Shown one piece after another: positions 1 to 10,259 of a stretch of DNA of 64,000 nucleotides (its first letter is position 1; each line of letters starts with the position of its first letter). The stretch covers positions 3,906,001 to 3,970,000 of the forward strand of contig CM065322.1 of the NCBI GenBank assembly GCA_033032175.1. Reading direction: 5' to 3'. The stretch is from Saturnia japonica. Lineage: Eukaryota; Arthropoda; Insecta; Lepidoptera; Saturniidae. The position numbers were made by a program, and so were the translations under genes. The notes beneath the pieces were generated by a model, which worked only from the letters and a program-made list of their open reading frames with translations, did not search any database and was not told the DNA's origin.

Positions 1-724
1 AGCTCAGCTATCGATTTTATGTTTACCAAAATTTTTCGACAATTAATTTTTTTATTATAGAAGTAATTATGGTCAGCGTACGATCCCAATCATATAAAAT
101 ATATTACAAATACTTTGCTAGTTCGCAGCCACCTACTTGCTCTTGTACATTCCAGAGAGCTTCTTCTAGACTTAACGCGGTATTTCATCACTTTACCAGT
201 ACAATAGTTTACGTTGTTGTCTCTCGCATGACTCTATCCACTTAATATAATTGTTATAATAAATATATAATAAATTACTATAAAATACGCATACTATAAA
301 ATAAATAATGATATTTCTAATTTTTTGGTTAAATTGCTACAAAGACTTCCTTATTCAAACTATATATCTATATGAGAATATTAATATATTATATACTATG
401 TCTTTTTTATTTTATTTATTTAATATTATATGTATATATTATATATTCACAGCTGGCATAGCGCAATAACTTATACTAATAGGAACAGATACAGTGTTAT
501 AATTAACACGTCACGTGACCTTGTCGATGACGACTCGCATGAATTTACTCCATAACCAAACCTTCATAAAAAAGTTTTCACTTTAATAATTGTATATTAA
601 GTTTCGGTCGATTGGGAACATTTTTAAAGCCACTTACAAGTCGTATTAAGTTACTATGTAGTTATCATTAAAGAGTCATTGCATAAAAAGAGACAATCTA
701 TGGATATAAAGGCGGTTTGCCTTT
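1..724. other. AT-rich DNA without recognisable gene
   Basis: Low-complexity AT-rich sequence. No open frame above background and no clear repeat end was seen. Confidence 0.6.
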
Positions 725-734
725 ATTAAGTTGA
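725..734. repeat. Left target-site duplication of Jockey-like LINE copy 1
   Basis: The ten bases attaagttga here recur exactly at 2881-2890, directly after the poly(A) tail of the LINE. A perfect direct repeat flanking a poly(A)-tailed element is the signature of target-primed reverse transcription. Confidence 0.88.
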
Positions 735-747
735 TATCGATGGATGC

Positions 748-2370
748 GTGCGGGAGCTGGATAAGCTCCCCGCGACAGACTCCCTGTCCCCAGTCACGTC
801 TGAGGAGGTTCTTTCCATTATAAAAAGCCTTAAGCTTAGAAAAGCACCAGGTCCTGACGGGATCAGGAATGAAGTACTTAGACTTCTTCCCGATCGCCTC
901 ATAGCTCTTTTGGTCTGCATCTTCAATGTAGCCATAGTCCACTGCCATTTTCCAGCCGCCTGGAAAAAGGCAATAGTCATAGGTATCCGTAAGCCCGGCA
1001 AGAGCGCGTCGCTTCCCGACAGCTATCGCCCGATCAGTCTCCTAAATACGTTAGGGAAAATTTACGAGCGGATCCTTCTGAACCGTCTCAAGCCAGTAAT
1101 AGAGGAGAAAGACCTCTATCCGCCTGAGCAATTCGGTTTCCGTGCTAGATATTCTTGCACTCATCAAGTGCACCGCCTCACGGAGCACGTTGCATTTAAT
1201 TTTGCTGAACTTTATAAGCCCCGCCGTACACTTGCGGTCTTTTTCGACGTGGCCAAGGCCTTTGATAAGGTCTGGCACGAGGGATTGATTTACAAGTTGT
1301 ACCGCTTTGAAGTCCCCGATAGGCTAATTAAAATAATTCGCGACTATTTAACAGATCGCACCTTCCGCTATAGAGTGGAAGGTGAATTGTCCACGCCCCG
1401 TCCAATACGCTCAGGCGTTCCCCAAGGTTCGATCCTGGCTCCTAGCCTATTTAACCTGTACGTCAGTGACCTACCTCGACTCCCGGAGGTCGAGGTAGGG
1501 CTATACGCTGACGATACAGTCTTATATGCCTCAGATAGGAATAGATCCAACCTCAGACACAAAGTCCAACGCTCCGTGACCACTCTCGGGAAGTGGTTTA
1601 ACGAGTGGCGAATAGCCGTTAATCCCTCGAAGAGCGCCGCGATGCTCTTCGATGCGGATTCGTCACAGATACCGTGGAAGCTTAAACCTGTTAAGCTCTA
1701 CGATAATCCGATTCCGTATGTAAGAGAGACCAAATATCTAGAGGTAACCCTAGATAGTAGGCTCTCTTTTAGACCCCACATCCGTAAGGTTAGGAACAGG
1801 GCCGCGTGGGTCCTGGGCCGGTTGCATCCTCTGTTGTGTTCGGTGAGCAAAATGTCCACGCGACATAAGCTCACGCTCTACAAGACGTGTATTCGACCAA
1901 TTTTGATATACAGTTGCGCTGTGTTCGCACATATGTCCGAGTCGAGTTTCAAACAGTTACAATCGATACAGAATAGGTTCCTCTATCGTCTCACCGGGGC
2001 CCCGTGGTATGTTCGAAGCGTAGATCTCCATAGAGATATGGAGCTTCCTTCGATACATGCCTACGTTAAACAGCTCTCCCGTTCGTATTTCGACACCGCG
2101 TCGAACCACGCGAATCCGTTGATAAAAACAGCCGCCACTTATGTTCCGGTACCCACGGACATCCGGTGCAAACGCCGGCCGCGCAATATTTTTATTGATC
2201 CCGACGATCACATCGAAAATGCGAATAAATATTACACATCCGTCTCTCCAAACAGAGCGTGCCAGCGCCCACGCCCGCGTAACCACCGCTCTCTCCGCAG
2301 AGGGCGGGCGGTCAACTTCGCTCCCGCACACCCGTCACGTCCACCCTCTCTAGCGGTAACCCAAGCCTAG
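748..2370 (+). CDS. Jockey-like reverse transcriptase (5'-truncated ORF2)
   Basis: The open frame of 540 codons copies element RNA into DNA at a nicked target. Numbering from the GTG at 748, conserved blocks appear in order: KAPGPDG (32-38), SYRPISLL (92-99), EQFGFR (127-132), FFDVAKAFDKVWH (165-177, catalytic D167), GVPQGSILAPSLFNLY (223-238) and YADD (253-256, catalytic D255 and D256). The thumb and C-terminal region follow. There is no native start: the frame begins at the truncation point with GTG, and the N-terminal endonuclease is absent, so it could not mobilise itself. No internal stop or frameshift was seen, which argues for a fairly recent insertion. The 3' third is repeated in the fragment at 50249. 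Jockey clade is preferred over CR1 or R1 because of the RT blocks and the poly(A) tail; the exact family is unknown. Confidence 0.9.
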   Translation: MRELDKLPATDSLSPVTSEEVLSIIKSLKLRKAPGPDGIRNEVLRLLPDRLIALLVCIFNVAIVHCHFPAAWKKAIVIGIRKPGKSASLPDSYRPISLLNTLGKIYERILLNRLKPVIEEKDLYPPEQFGFRARYSCTHQVHRLTEHVAFNFAELYKPRRTLAVFFDVAKAFDKVWHEGLIYKLYRFEVPDRLIKIIRDYLTDRTFRYRVEGELSTPRPIRSGVPQGSILAPSLFNLYVSDLPRLPEVEVGLYADDTVLYASDRNRSNLRHKVQRSVTTLGKWFNEWRIAVNPSKSAAMLFDADSSQIPWKLKPVKLYDNPIPYVRETKYLEVTLDSRLSFRPHIRKVRNRAAWVLGRLHPLLCSVSKMSTRHKLTLYKTCIRPILIYSCAVFAHMSESSFKQLQSIQNRFLYRLTGAPWYVRSVDLHRDMELPSIHAYVKQLSRSYFDTASNHANPLIKTAATYVPVPTDIRCKRRPRNIFIDPDDHIENANKYYTSVSPNRACQRPRPRNHRSLRRGRAVNFAPAHPSRPPSLAVTQA

Positions 2371-2861
2371 GTCCGTTCCTCGGAGTGAAACCCTTGGGTC
2401 AGGCAACCGCCCGTGCGATACAAGTGACACTGTACGTGCATCACTTAGCTACCTACATACAACACTACACACGTATGAACATACACACGTGCACACCACA
2501 CAGGTACATAGGTTCTGTGAGGGACCTTTTTTTTTCTTTTTTTACGCTAGTTAGTGTAGAAACATTCCGATTACTGAATACACATACGCACGGTTCCTTC
2601 CTTCCTCCCAGGAGGAAGGGAACGTGCCTATGTGTATAAATTAGTTAGCTCGAATCGTAGGTGTAGGGATTCGATTAGATCGCGACTTATTTGCGAACGC
2701 GGCGACCGCCCGAGCCGAGGTCCGGCCACTTGGCACCCTCGTGCGAGTCGTCAACAAAACTTTCGCGGCTGAGTGCCCTCTGCGCTCGCCCCCAAGTCCG
2801 GTGAAGCTGTAAAAGCCGCAGCGGCTTTAGGGCCCCTAAGGCTAACAGTGTAGTCAGTTCT
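2371..2861 (+). other. 3' UTR of Jockey-like copy 1
   Basis: Non-coding tail between the RT stop and the poly(A) run. Near its end it carries a GC-richer block (about 2760-2850) that is also present, inverted, near 16240-16330 and 47060-47123, and directly near 51040-51160. These matches define the family. Confidence 0.8.
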
Positions 2862-2880
2862 AAAAAAAAAAAAAAAAAAA

Positions 2881-2890
2881 ATTAAGTTGA
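2881..2890. repeat. Right target-site duplication of Jockey-like copy 1
   Basis: attaagttga, identical to 725-734. Confidence 0.88.
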
Positions 2891-3070
2891 ACAACAAATT
2901 AAATTAAAAAAAAATACATATTGCATTTTCTGCTATTACCGGCCAGGTTTAAAAATAATTGTCATTAGCAATGACACGTACTAGATGGAACTTCTAATAT
3001 CGTGGAAAGAATAGTTAAATAGAAGCTTTTTACGTTCATAGAATGTGACGTAATGTAAGGCCACGTGACA

Positions 3071-3143
3071 GGCCTCGTGGCCCATTGGTAGTAAGCTCTA
3101 CTATTGAGGCGAGAGGTCGCGGGTTGAATCCCGCGTATGACTG
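3071..3143 (+). repeat. tRNA-like sequence, probably a SINE head
   Basis: It has an A-box-like stretch (tggcccattgg) and a B-box-like stretch (gggttgaatccc) spaced as in a tRNA, but the 5' and 3' ends do not pair into an acceptor stem. A tRNA-derived SINE head or tRNA pseudogene fits better than a working tRNA. Confidence 0.5.
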
Positions 3144-3587
3144 ATATTTATATGATGATCATAATTGTCAGTTGTATATCTGGCTATTTATTTATATTAG
3201 CGATCGCCCTAAGGTCAAAATTCGACCAGCGACTTTTTGATCATAGACTATTTTCTGTTTGACATTTGCAGTATTCATAAACCTAACTAATGAGTATTAT
3301 CTACATCACTTGCTGTCACTTTTCGTTGAGTGAAAATGTAAATATTTAGAGGGTCTAAGTTTAATGGCACTGTTCGGGGTAGGATTCGCAGTATTAATTT
3401 ATTTAATTTAACATATTAGTAACATTATAGATAAATTTTAGATTTCTGCACTCCTTCTCCATACAAAATTTTACCATGACAAATCTCAGTCTTCCGTGCA
3501 CGCAATACGCTTAAAAAGGGGCACAAAGTTTTTAATTTTCCTGTTAATATTATAATGATGGTGATCATAGATAGATTTATATTATTT

Positions 3588-3820
3588 AAGGATGCGGTGT
3601 CGATCGACGTGAGTTCAAATCTCTGAGCCTGAGTTTTTGGTGAAGGATAACATCATGATAAGACCATAGCATAGCACGACCTTCAAATGCCCTCTTGTCT
3701 AGCTACCACCCTCAAGTTCAAAATCTATCACAAAATACCTATGTGTTCTGGAGCCAGCCTTAGAGCCAGTCCCTGCAGAGGTTTAAGCATAGCGAGTTCC
3801 ATCTTAGACCTTAGAACTTT
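3588..3820 (+). repeat. tRNA-derived SINE, family A, copy 1
   Basis: Head with a degenerate B box (gagttcaaatctc), followed by the shared body (gtgaagg..catcatgataa..ccatagcatag..ctagctaccacc). The same body occurs at seven other places in the window in both orientations (5957, 6860, 19620, 21180, 33838, 49341, 52139). Confidence 0.65.
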
Positions 3821-5332
3821 ATACCTGACAAGGATTCAGTGAAAAATTGCAAATGTTAAATTTTATGCAAACCAATTCTGTATCCGGGCTTAAAATTTAT
3901 TCTACCTGAGTACTATATTTAAAAAAAAATCCTGGTATTCATTTATATTTCTTCTGGATAATTCGAACAATTTTCTACGTAATTTTATACGTAGAAAGAA
4001 TTATTATCGTGTGATTATAATGATACTAAGTACTTGAGTGACAATTGTCGGAAATAAATCGTAAATCTACATAATAAAAATGTATTTTCGGGACCGTCTT
4101 TATTGATATAATTTTAACAATGAGTTTAGCTACACGCTAAACGTAGATGGCAAATAGTCTGATAAAAAATGGATGCGGTAAATAGTTTGATACTTGAATT
4201 AAGGTAGAGAGAATCAATACAAATCCCGGTTTCTTTAAAAATATTGTATACTTTAATTAATTTTTTAATGTGTTTTATTATATCAATATTTATAGAACTA
4301 AACACGTCTTTTTGATGTTTATCATAAATTTATATCAATAAATAATAATAATAACAATAATACCAGAAGCCACCCCTTTAAAGAACGCACAGTTCCAGAA
4401 CCACCACGTTAGCTTACGGCTGATGCATCCACTGTATATTTTCCCACATCATATTAACACCAACTATATGCATTTATGTATATAATTAGTTAATACATTC
4501 AAAATATTTTCTTATATTGTAAATTAGCAATAGAAACATTTTACATCTGTTGGCATGGGTGGAACCAGGTTTACTTTCAGGGGGATGCATCAGCATCTAC
4601 ACATCATACTATAAACTAATAAAATATCATTCATAGGGAATTATACTTTAATTGTACAAATTACAACCTAGAAACCTTAAGTTTTTATTCAAACAGTAAC
4701 AAAAAAAGTCAATAAAAATTCTTAATCTTTTGAATATATTTTCATATTGGTAAGCCTAATAAATATAAAGAAGAAACAAAATTAAAGTAAATAAAGAAAT
4801 ATTTGGAGTAAAAATAATATAGTTTTAGGGTATGACTAGACTGAACCGAGTTTAAAATACACATGAACCGGCGTAACTGTGGAATGTTCTACCAAATACC
4901 TCCTCCAAACTGTGCACACTTTTCTTAGCTAATTTATCTCAATTTACAGGAAGTTTACGAAGCACGCGCGTTCAGTTTCCTCGTTCGCAGGATGTTTTGC
5001 ACTCCAGCGCTATATCTATCAACAGTTTCTGATTTATGTACGTTGTATGGATTTGCACGATGGACTTTAGACTCGAGACTTATGACGTCATAACATATTA
5101 ATGAAATGTGGAAGTTCGAGAAATACGTTGGTAATTAAACATGGTAATTAAGGATTACTTTCGTGAAGTAGTTATAAATAAAATCACTTTGTAACAATAT
5201 GACATAATTGTATAAAATGATTCTTAAACAGCATCGTATTTTCTTAACAATTTTTTTTTATTATGACGTATATAAATTTTTTTATGTCATATATTTATAC
5301 TATATCATACAAATACATAATTGTATAAATAC
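3821..5332. other. No gene seen
   Basis: AT-rich sequence with simple runs. Nothing in it resembles a protein or RNA gene. Confidence 0.5.
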
Positions 5333-5677
5333 CTAACGGTGCGCTGCGGCTCCGCACGCGTTTAATACTCAGTAGTTATTTTCATCTCGTAATTTTATTT
5401 TTACTCAAATTTGTCGATAAATGTAAATTATTAAATGGAAGAATGACATAGGTTTTCCGTTCACAAAACCTTATAAAAGTCAGTTATGCCGTTTTTGAGT
5501 TAAATCCAAACAGACAGACAGATAAAGTGTTTTTTGATGTGATTTTCGTGATCAGGTATTTGTCAGTACACAGCTAATAGGCTATAAAAACAGTCAAGAG
5601 TATGAGCAGAAATAAAATTGGGAGATGAAAATAATTACTGAGTAATAATCACGTGCGGAGCCGCGGGGCACCGCTAG
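5333..5677. repeat. Foldback repeat with about 50-bp imperfect terminal inverted repeats
   Basis: The left end (5337 on: cggtgcgctgcggctccgca) is the near reverse complement of the right end (up to 5673: tgcggagccgcggggcaccg), and the similarity continues inward through an AT-rich stretch. The right end runs into CTAGT, the lepidopteran Helitron-like tail. It could be a foldback MITE or two Helitron-like tails joined head to head. A related end lies at 57549. Confidence 0.65.
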
Positions 5678-5956
5678 TTAAATATAGAATAAACTTTAGT
5701 CTGTATTTTCTTTTGAGATATGAAAAATATAAACTTATTCAGACGATTCGTCAATACCCATATTTCTCGCTATGTATTACCATGTTTTAATTAAAACTTT
5801 ATCACAGATTTTATTAAAAGACTGGACATGACTCACGGTTTTACCCATGTTAAAATTTTGGATAGGATTTGCTTAAAATGATATGTCAGTTAGTCAGTCA
5901 GGACAACTAATTATATTTATAGATAGTCGTACTTAGTATCAAGTGATTGATGACAG

Positions 5957-6085
5957 ATTTTTAACTCTAGGATGACCTGTTTAGCCAGGCGGGTATTAGA
6001 GAATAAATATCCTATCGACGCGCCATACTGTAGTTTCATTACGATGTTTTCCTCCAACGAAAGCTCAGGTTAATTGTTTTCGTAG
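5957..6085 (-). repeat. SINE family A fragment
   Basis: Inverted body of family A: agccaggcgggtatta, then a gtttcat..acgatgttttcctcc..gaaagctcaggtt block. The promoter head is missing. Confidence 0.55.
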
Positions 6086-6090
6086 GATTA

Positions 6091-6854
6091 ACGGATTAAC
6101 GTAGGGCTATCAACATAAGCGAGTGTTTTATCTCCATTTGTAGTGTATTATTTTCATCTATTATAATATTAATAAATAACGCTAAATATTTAAATAGGTT
6201 ATCCTTTTAAAATAAATATTAATATTTCAAAAGCTATTCTGTATTTAATTCGATTATAAATTTTAAGTAAAAGCTCTCATATATTTGGTGTGGAACAAAA
6301 ATGGCCGCAGAGTACTGCGATAAAAGTGGTTTCTACTATTTAAACGTTCTATTTACGGTGAGACAGGTACGTAAGGCAGGCGATCGTGTGGGACCGTATT
6401 TATTTTGTTTATTATGTAATAATTTCGAAACTTACTTACGTATATTCTTTTGATTGAAATAAATGGATATTTTTGTTAGTTATATGTCGCAACATGGCTC
6501 AGGAATGCTACTTATGCTAAAATTTACTGGCTCTTAGTTCATTTGATCTAAATATAGTCTAGAAAAAGAAGTGGTCAATTAATAATGCAAAATGTGGGCA
6601 AGCGATGCAAGCTTCACTAAGTGACTTGCAATAAAAAGCATACATCTATGTAAACCTAGATGGTAAAACATTATCTCAATACAAAAATACACCCAAATCT
6701 TTAGACCTGTTTCCGAGGTACCTATATTATGATACAAGGCGCCATGACATAGCACGTCGCAATAATGTACTGCTAACTTTAAATAACTTGATATTTTTTT
6801 ATTCGTTATAGGTTTATTAGCGTTTGGCCACAATCTACCCTGACGTGAAGTGAC
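6091..6854. other. No gene seen
   Basis: AT-rich sequence without a supported feature. Confidence 0.5.
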
Positions 6855-6859
6855 CATGT

Positions 6860-7050
6860 GGGAGCACTAGCTCGTGCAGCTGCCAGAACACACCTATAGG
6901 CGATATATTTTCTACTTGAGGTTGTTATCGAGCCAGACAGGAAGGATATGGTTTCATCATCACGGTGTTTTCCTTCACCGAAAGCTCTGGCTTATTACAG
7001 GAATACGAACTCATGTCGATCGACAAAACCATCATTGGTTCCAACACTAT
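6860..7050 (-). repeat. SINE family A copy
   Basis: Reverse-strand copy with gcagctgcc..acacacctata, gtttcatcatcacggtgttttcc and the head region (gaactcatgtcgatcgac). Open frames overlapping it are SINE sequence read by chance. Confidence 0.65.
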
Positions 7051-8172
7051 CGATCGAGACACTATCGACTTCTATACGAAAGTAGTAAAGTTAGATATTT
7101 TTTTAATAGTATTGCAACGTTTGAAAGAAAAGCGTTTGGTATTACCTACTTTGGTGGTACCTACTCAATTTTTATTAAACATTTGTTATTATAGCACACA
7201 ATAAGTCACACACACACACTAAGTTACAAATATACATTCCATTTTCAACGTATTTAATGCAATTTTTTGTAATATAATAATTTATTAAAATGTTGCCTTC
7301 AAATTTTCTTTGGTTAAACCATTATTTTTATTTATGTATGGGGGTTAATTTATTTTAGAGCTGTTAATTTATTGTATTCTTTATTGCACAAAAAGTACAA
7401 ATGGAGGACTTAATGCTAAAAAGCATTCTTTACCAGTCTTTCAGGGGAGCAAGAGAAAGGTATATGCAAGGTATGCATAGTATATAGTTAAAAAAAGAAA
7501 AAAAATCTAGCCAATATTCAATTGCTCCAAATAAAACCTTCGTAGCGAATTCTTGAAAGAACCCCGAGAGTTGACTAGTTGGATATTTTATAGGAAGCGA
7601 ATTCAACAGTAGTGCTGCTGTTACGGCGAAGGATTGGTTGCGAAAATTACTATAATATGATGACTTCTTCTTTTAATTTATCTAACAACTAAATAAAACC
7701 TTTTAGACCCCCTGATTTAAGTCCTTACTACTTGTCTGTAGACAGGTGTAAAGCTTTAGCGTCAGAACAGTGTTTCTACGAGAACGCGAAGGTCAATGTT
7801 GCATTGCCTGATCTATTTACACAAGTCTGGCAAGCTTGAACTGTGATACATATTAGAGTTCTGTTATAAATTGAGGCTATGAGAATCAGAGTGGCCTATT
7901 TCGATAAATTTACCTACTCACATATTCATAATCTAAAAGTGTTTTTAGAAAACCACAATAGCTTAAAGTTATTAAATACATGCTATCATCTACGTTAGTA
8001 TCACGTAAATGAGTTTAGGCCAGCAATGTAAAAGATACGGCTCACAACCATAATCTACCCAGTGAGGATGTTTTAAACGGCATTCGAAAACACGATGCCT
8101 CTACTCACAGTACGCACGCTTAAAATTGCGCGCTCTTTATTTGTCTTTCTATTCTTCCCATATATTCTTGAA
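7051..8172. other. Intergenic repeats, no gene
   Basis: Contains a short (CA)n near 7208 and, at about 7378-7480, a repeat with gcttaatgc/aaagcattct that recurs near 9430-9515. The rest is unremarkable. Confidence 0.5.
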
Positions 8173-8182
8173 ATAACTACCA

Positions 8183-8448
8183 CGACTGCCTCATTAGCCT
8201 AGTGGTCGTAAGCGCGACTGCTATGATCGAGGTCCTGGGTTCGATTCCCAGGTCGAGCAAAGTGTTATTGGGTTTTTTATGAGTATTTTCAGTAGCAGCT
8301 CGGAGTTTGGCTTTGTGTACAATTAATGGCAATAGGGCTCGCTCCCTATTACATGAGACCTATAAAACATACTCGGCGAACTATGGGTGTACATTAGTAC
8401 ATCTCTGCCTAACCCTTCGGGGATACAAGCGTGATGGTATGTTATGTT
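8183..8448 (+). mobile_element. tRNA-derived SINE, family B, full-length with TSD
   Basis: The head has an A box (ttagcctagtggtcg) and an excellent B box (gggttcgattccc). The body follows, ending in the short repeated tail atggtatgttatgtt. The ten bases ataactacca lie at 8173-8182 and again at 8449-8458, a perfect target-site duplication. SINEs are copied in trans by LINE enzymes. A decayed relative lies at 48190-48373. A true tRNA gene is excluded because the B box sits in a long conserved body with TSDs and the ends do not form an acceptor stem. Confidence 0.85.
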
Positions 8449-8458
8449 ATAACTACCA

Positions 8459-9734
8459 AGAATATGACACTCGACATCAATGAGATTATCAAAAACAAGA
8501 GAAGCCACGTGTCCGGATCCTCAAGCTCGCGATAATTTACCCTCGTTATTAAAATTAAATTCAATATCTAACTAAATAAAGATTTTAACGATTTAGTATA
8601 TTTTTTAGTTTTTAATTTGGAGTCTGGCCTGCCAAAACCAGTTTGACACCCCTGCTTTAGGCCATTGGCTTGTGGGCTCAACTATTCTGATAAAACTACC
8701 TATGAGCTGGCATGGGTTCAAAAGTATTGAAAATAAATAATTAAGTAAATGCAGTTTGAGTTTTTCGCGGGATCTTGAAGTGACATTTTGTGGTTTTTAT
8801 TTCTAATTCGTTAACTTAGGTTTTTGACCCTAATTTAATATTGGTGGTGTTTTGCGTGACATAGTCTGGTTATTGTGTTTAAGTGAAGTGGATTGTAAAT
8901 ACAGATTAAAATATTAAACACAAGGGAGCCACCAATCTGTTAGACGCCAGTTTGAATAAACTACCTACTACTATTCGTTGAAAACGTTGACGCTGGCAAA
9001 AGCTTTTTGCGGTACCAAAACACAAAAAAGAAGAAGAAGAAATGCAGTTATTAAATATAATTGTTAGTAATTTGGCTGCATGGTCATGTAGATACAAAGT
9101 TGCCTTTTAAGTCATGAAAAGTATGTACTTCAAAGTATTTAGTTTAAAATAAAGCTCTTACGGGGCCCTACAGACTAAAAATACTCGATTACACTGTACG
9201 TGCAATAGGAACAGAATAAATTTCCCGGATGTTTTTCCATGTTTATTTTTGGTATAATGAATGGGATTGATTTTTCACGTCTGGCTGAATAAAAATAATG
9301 ATAAAATATAATGTATAACTTTAAATTTAAATATTACGCATTTCCTCACATTCAGCTGTCGATAATTACATTAATTACTTTAAATTTTTATACAACAAAT
9401 GTGGCAAACAAGCGGCTACCGTACTTTACTTTAGTGCGCATTTAGTTTGTACAATGGCAAGCTTAATGCTATAAAGCATTCTCAACCAGCTAACCAGCGG
9501 TCATTTGGTAAATTGCGGTAAATGCGGAAAAATTATTATTGTCGCTAGTGCAATAGGAAATTAAATTAAAAAATAAAACAAACATGAGCAAACATTTAAA
9601 ATATAAAACTAGAAAAGTAATAAAATTTAAATACAAAAATCAAATAATATACAAAATAAATAAATATTTACAAAAACATATAAATATATAGCCTATTGAC
9701 GCTTGTAATACAACGTATCAGTAGTGCGTTAAAA
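8459..9734. other. No gene seen
   Basis: AT-rich. Around 8640-8660 the sequence gtttgacacccctg resembles a hAT terminal repeat, but no partner end was found. Confidence 0.45.
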
Positions 9735-9905
9735 TCTTTGATCCCCCATATCCAAGGAGCTATGGAACCCCTACTTATCGCAGGAACACAACACTAGGTT
9801 ATTTAGCGGGTTTTGTATTCCACCAGTCGGACAGCCTCAAGTAGAGAGAAATTTCCAAACAGACTTCTGTCTGTCTTACCTCTCAAAATCAAATAAAAAC
9901 AATCA
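9735..9905 (-). repeat. Interspersed repeat family C (reverse copy)
   Basis: Shares attccaccagtcgg..agcctcaagtagagagaaat and aacactaggttattt with copies at 20790, 31755, 51165 and 56850. Forward copies end in tttgccacc followed by A-rich sequence, so this looks like the 3' end of a SINE or LINE. Confidence 0.6.
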
Positions 9906-9962
9906 GCCCTTTTAATGGACTAAAACCGCCCGCAAATGTATACAATTAATAAAATTGAAGTC

Positions 9963-10259
9963 TCTTTGTTATCTATACTAATATCATAAAGCTGAAGAGT
10001 TTGTTTGTTTGTTTGGCTAAACGCGCTAATCTCAGGAACTAGTGTTTCGAATGGAAAAATTATTTTAGTGTTGGGTCATTTATCGAGGAAGGCTATAGGC
10101 TATATAACATCACGCCACGACCAATAGAAGCGGAGCATCATTGGAAAATGTTGCAAAAACGGGGTAAATTTATTCCTTTTGAGAGCTTTCATTATGTGAC
10201 GTAGAAATTGCGCGGATCAGCTGCTGTCAAAATAACAGCTTTTTACTAAATGCATAATA
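9963..10259 (+). mobile_element. Helitron-like repeat, left part of an interrupted copy
   Basis: Begins with tatactaatatcataaagc and contains gtttgtttgtttgg, gcgctaatctcaggaacta and ataacatcacgccacgacc, then gtcaaaataacagctttttac. These blocks belong to abundant lepidopteran non-autonomous repeats that usually end in CTAGT. The DNA resumes at 11556, after the mariner. Confidence 0.65.

Larger units (their letters stand above)
735..2880 (+). mobile_element. 5'-truncated Jockey-clade non-LTR retrotransposon, copy 1
   Basis: The element keeps most of a reverse transcriptase ORF, a 3' UTR of about 490 bases and a run of about 19 A (2862-2880). It has lost ORF1 and the endonuclease domain, which in this clade precede the reverse transcriptase. 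Perfect 10-bp duplications (725-734 and 2881-2890) fix both ends, so truncation happened at insertion. Three shorter relatives lie at 16223-16992 (reverse), 47044-47123 (reverse) and 50249-51160 (forward), and share the 3' UTR block that contains gctgcggcttttacagct or its complement. Confidence 0.9.

Noticed and set aside
3071..3143. Possible functional tRNA gene
   Set aside because: No acceptor stem forms between the two ends.
8188..8260. Possible tRNA gene
   Set aside because: The boxes are good, but they head a 266-bp conserved body with a 10-bp TSD, and the ends do not pair; it is a SINE.
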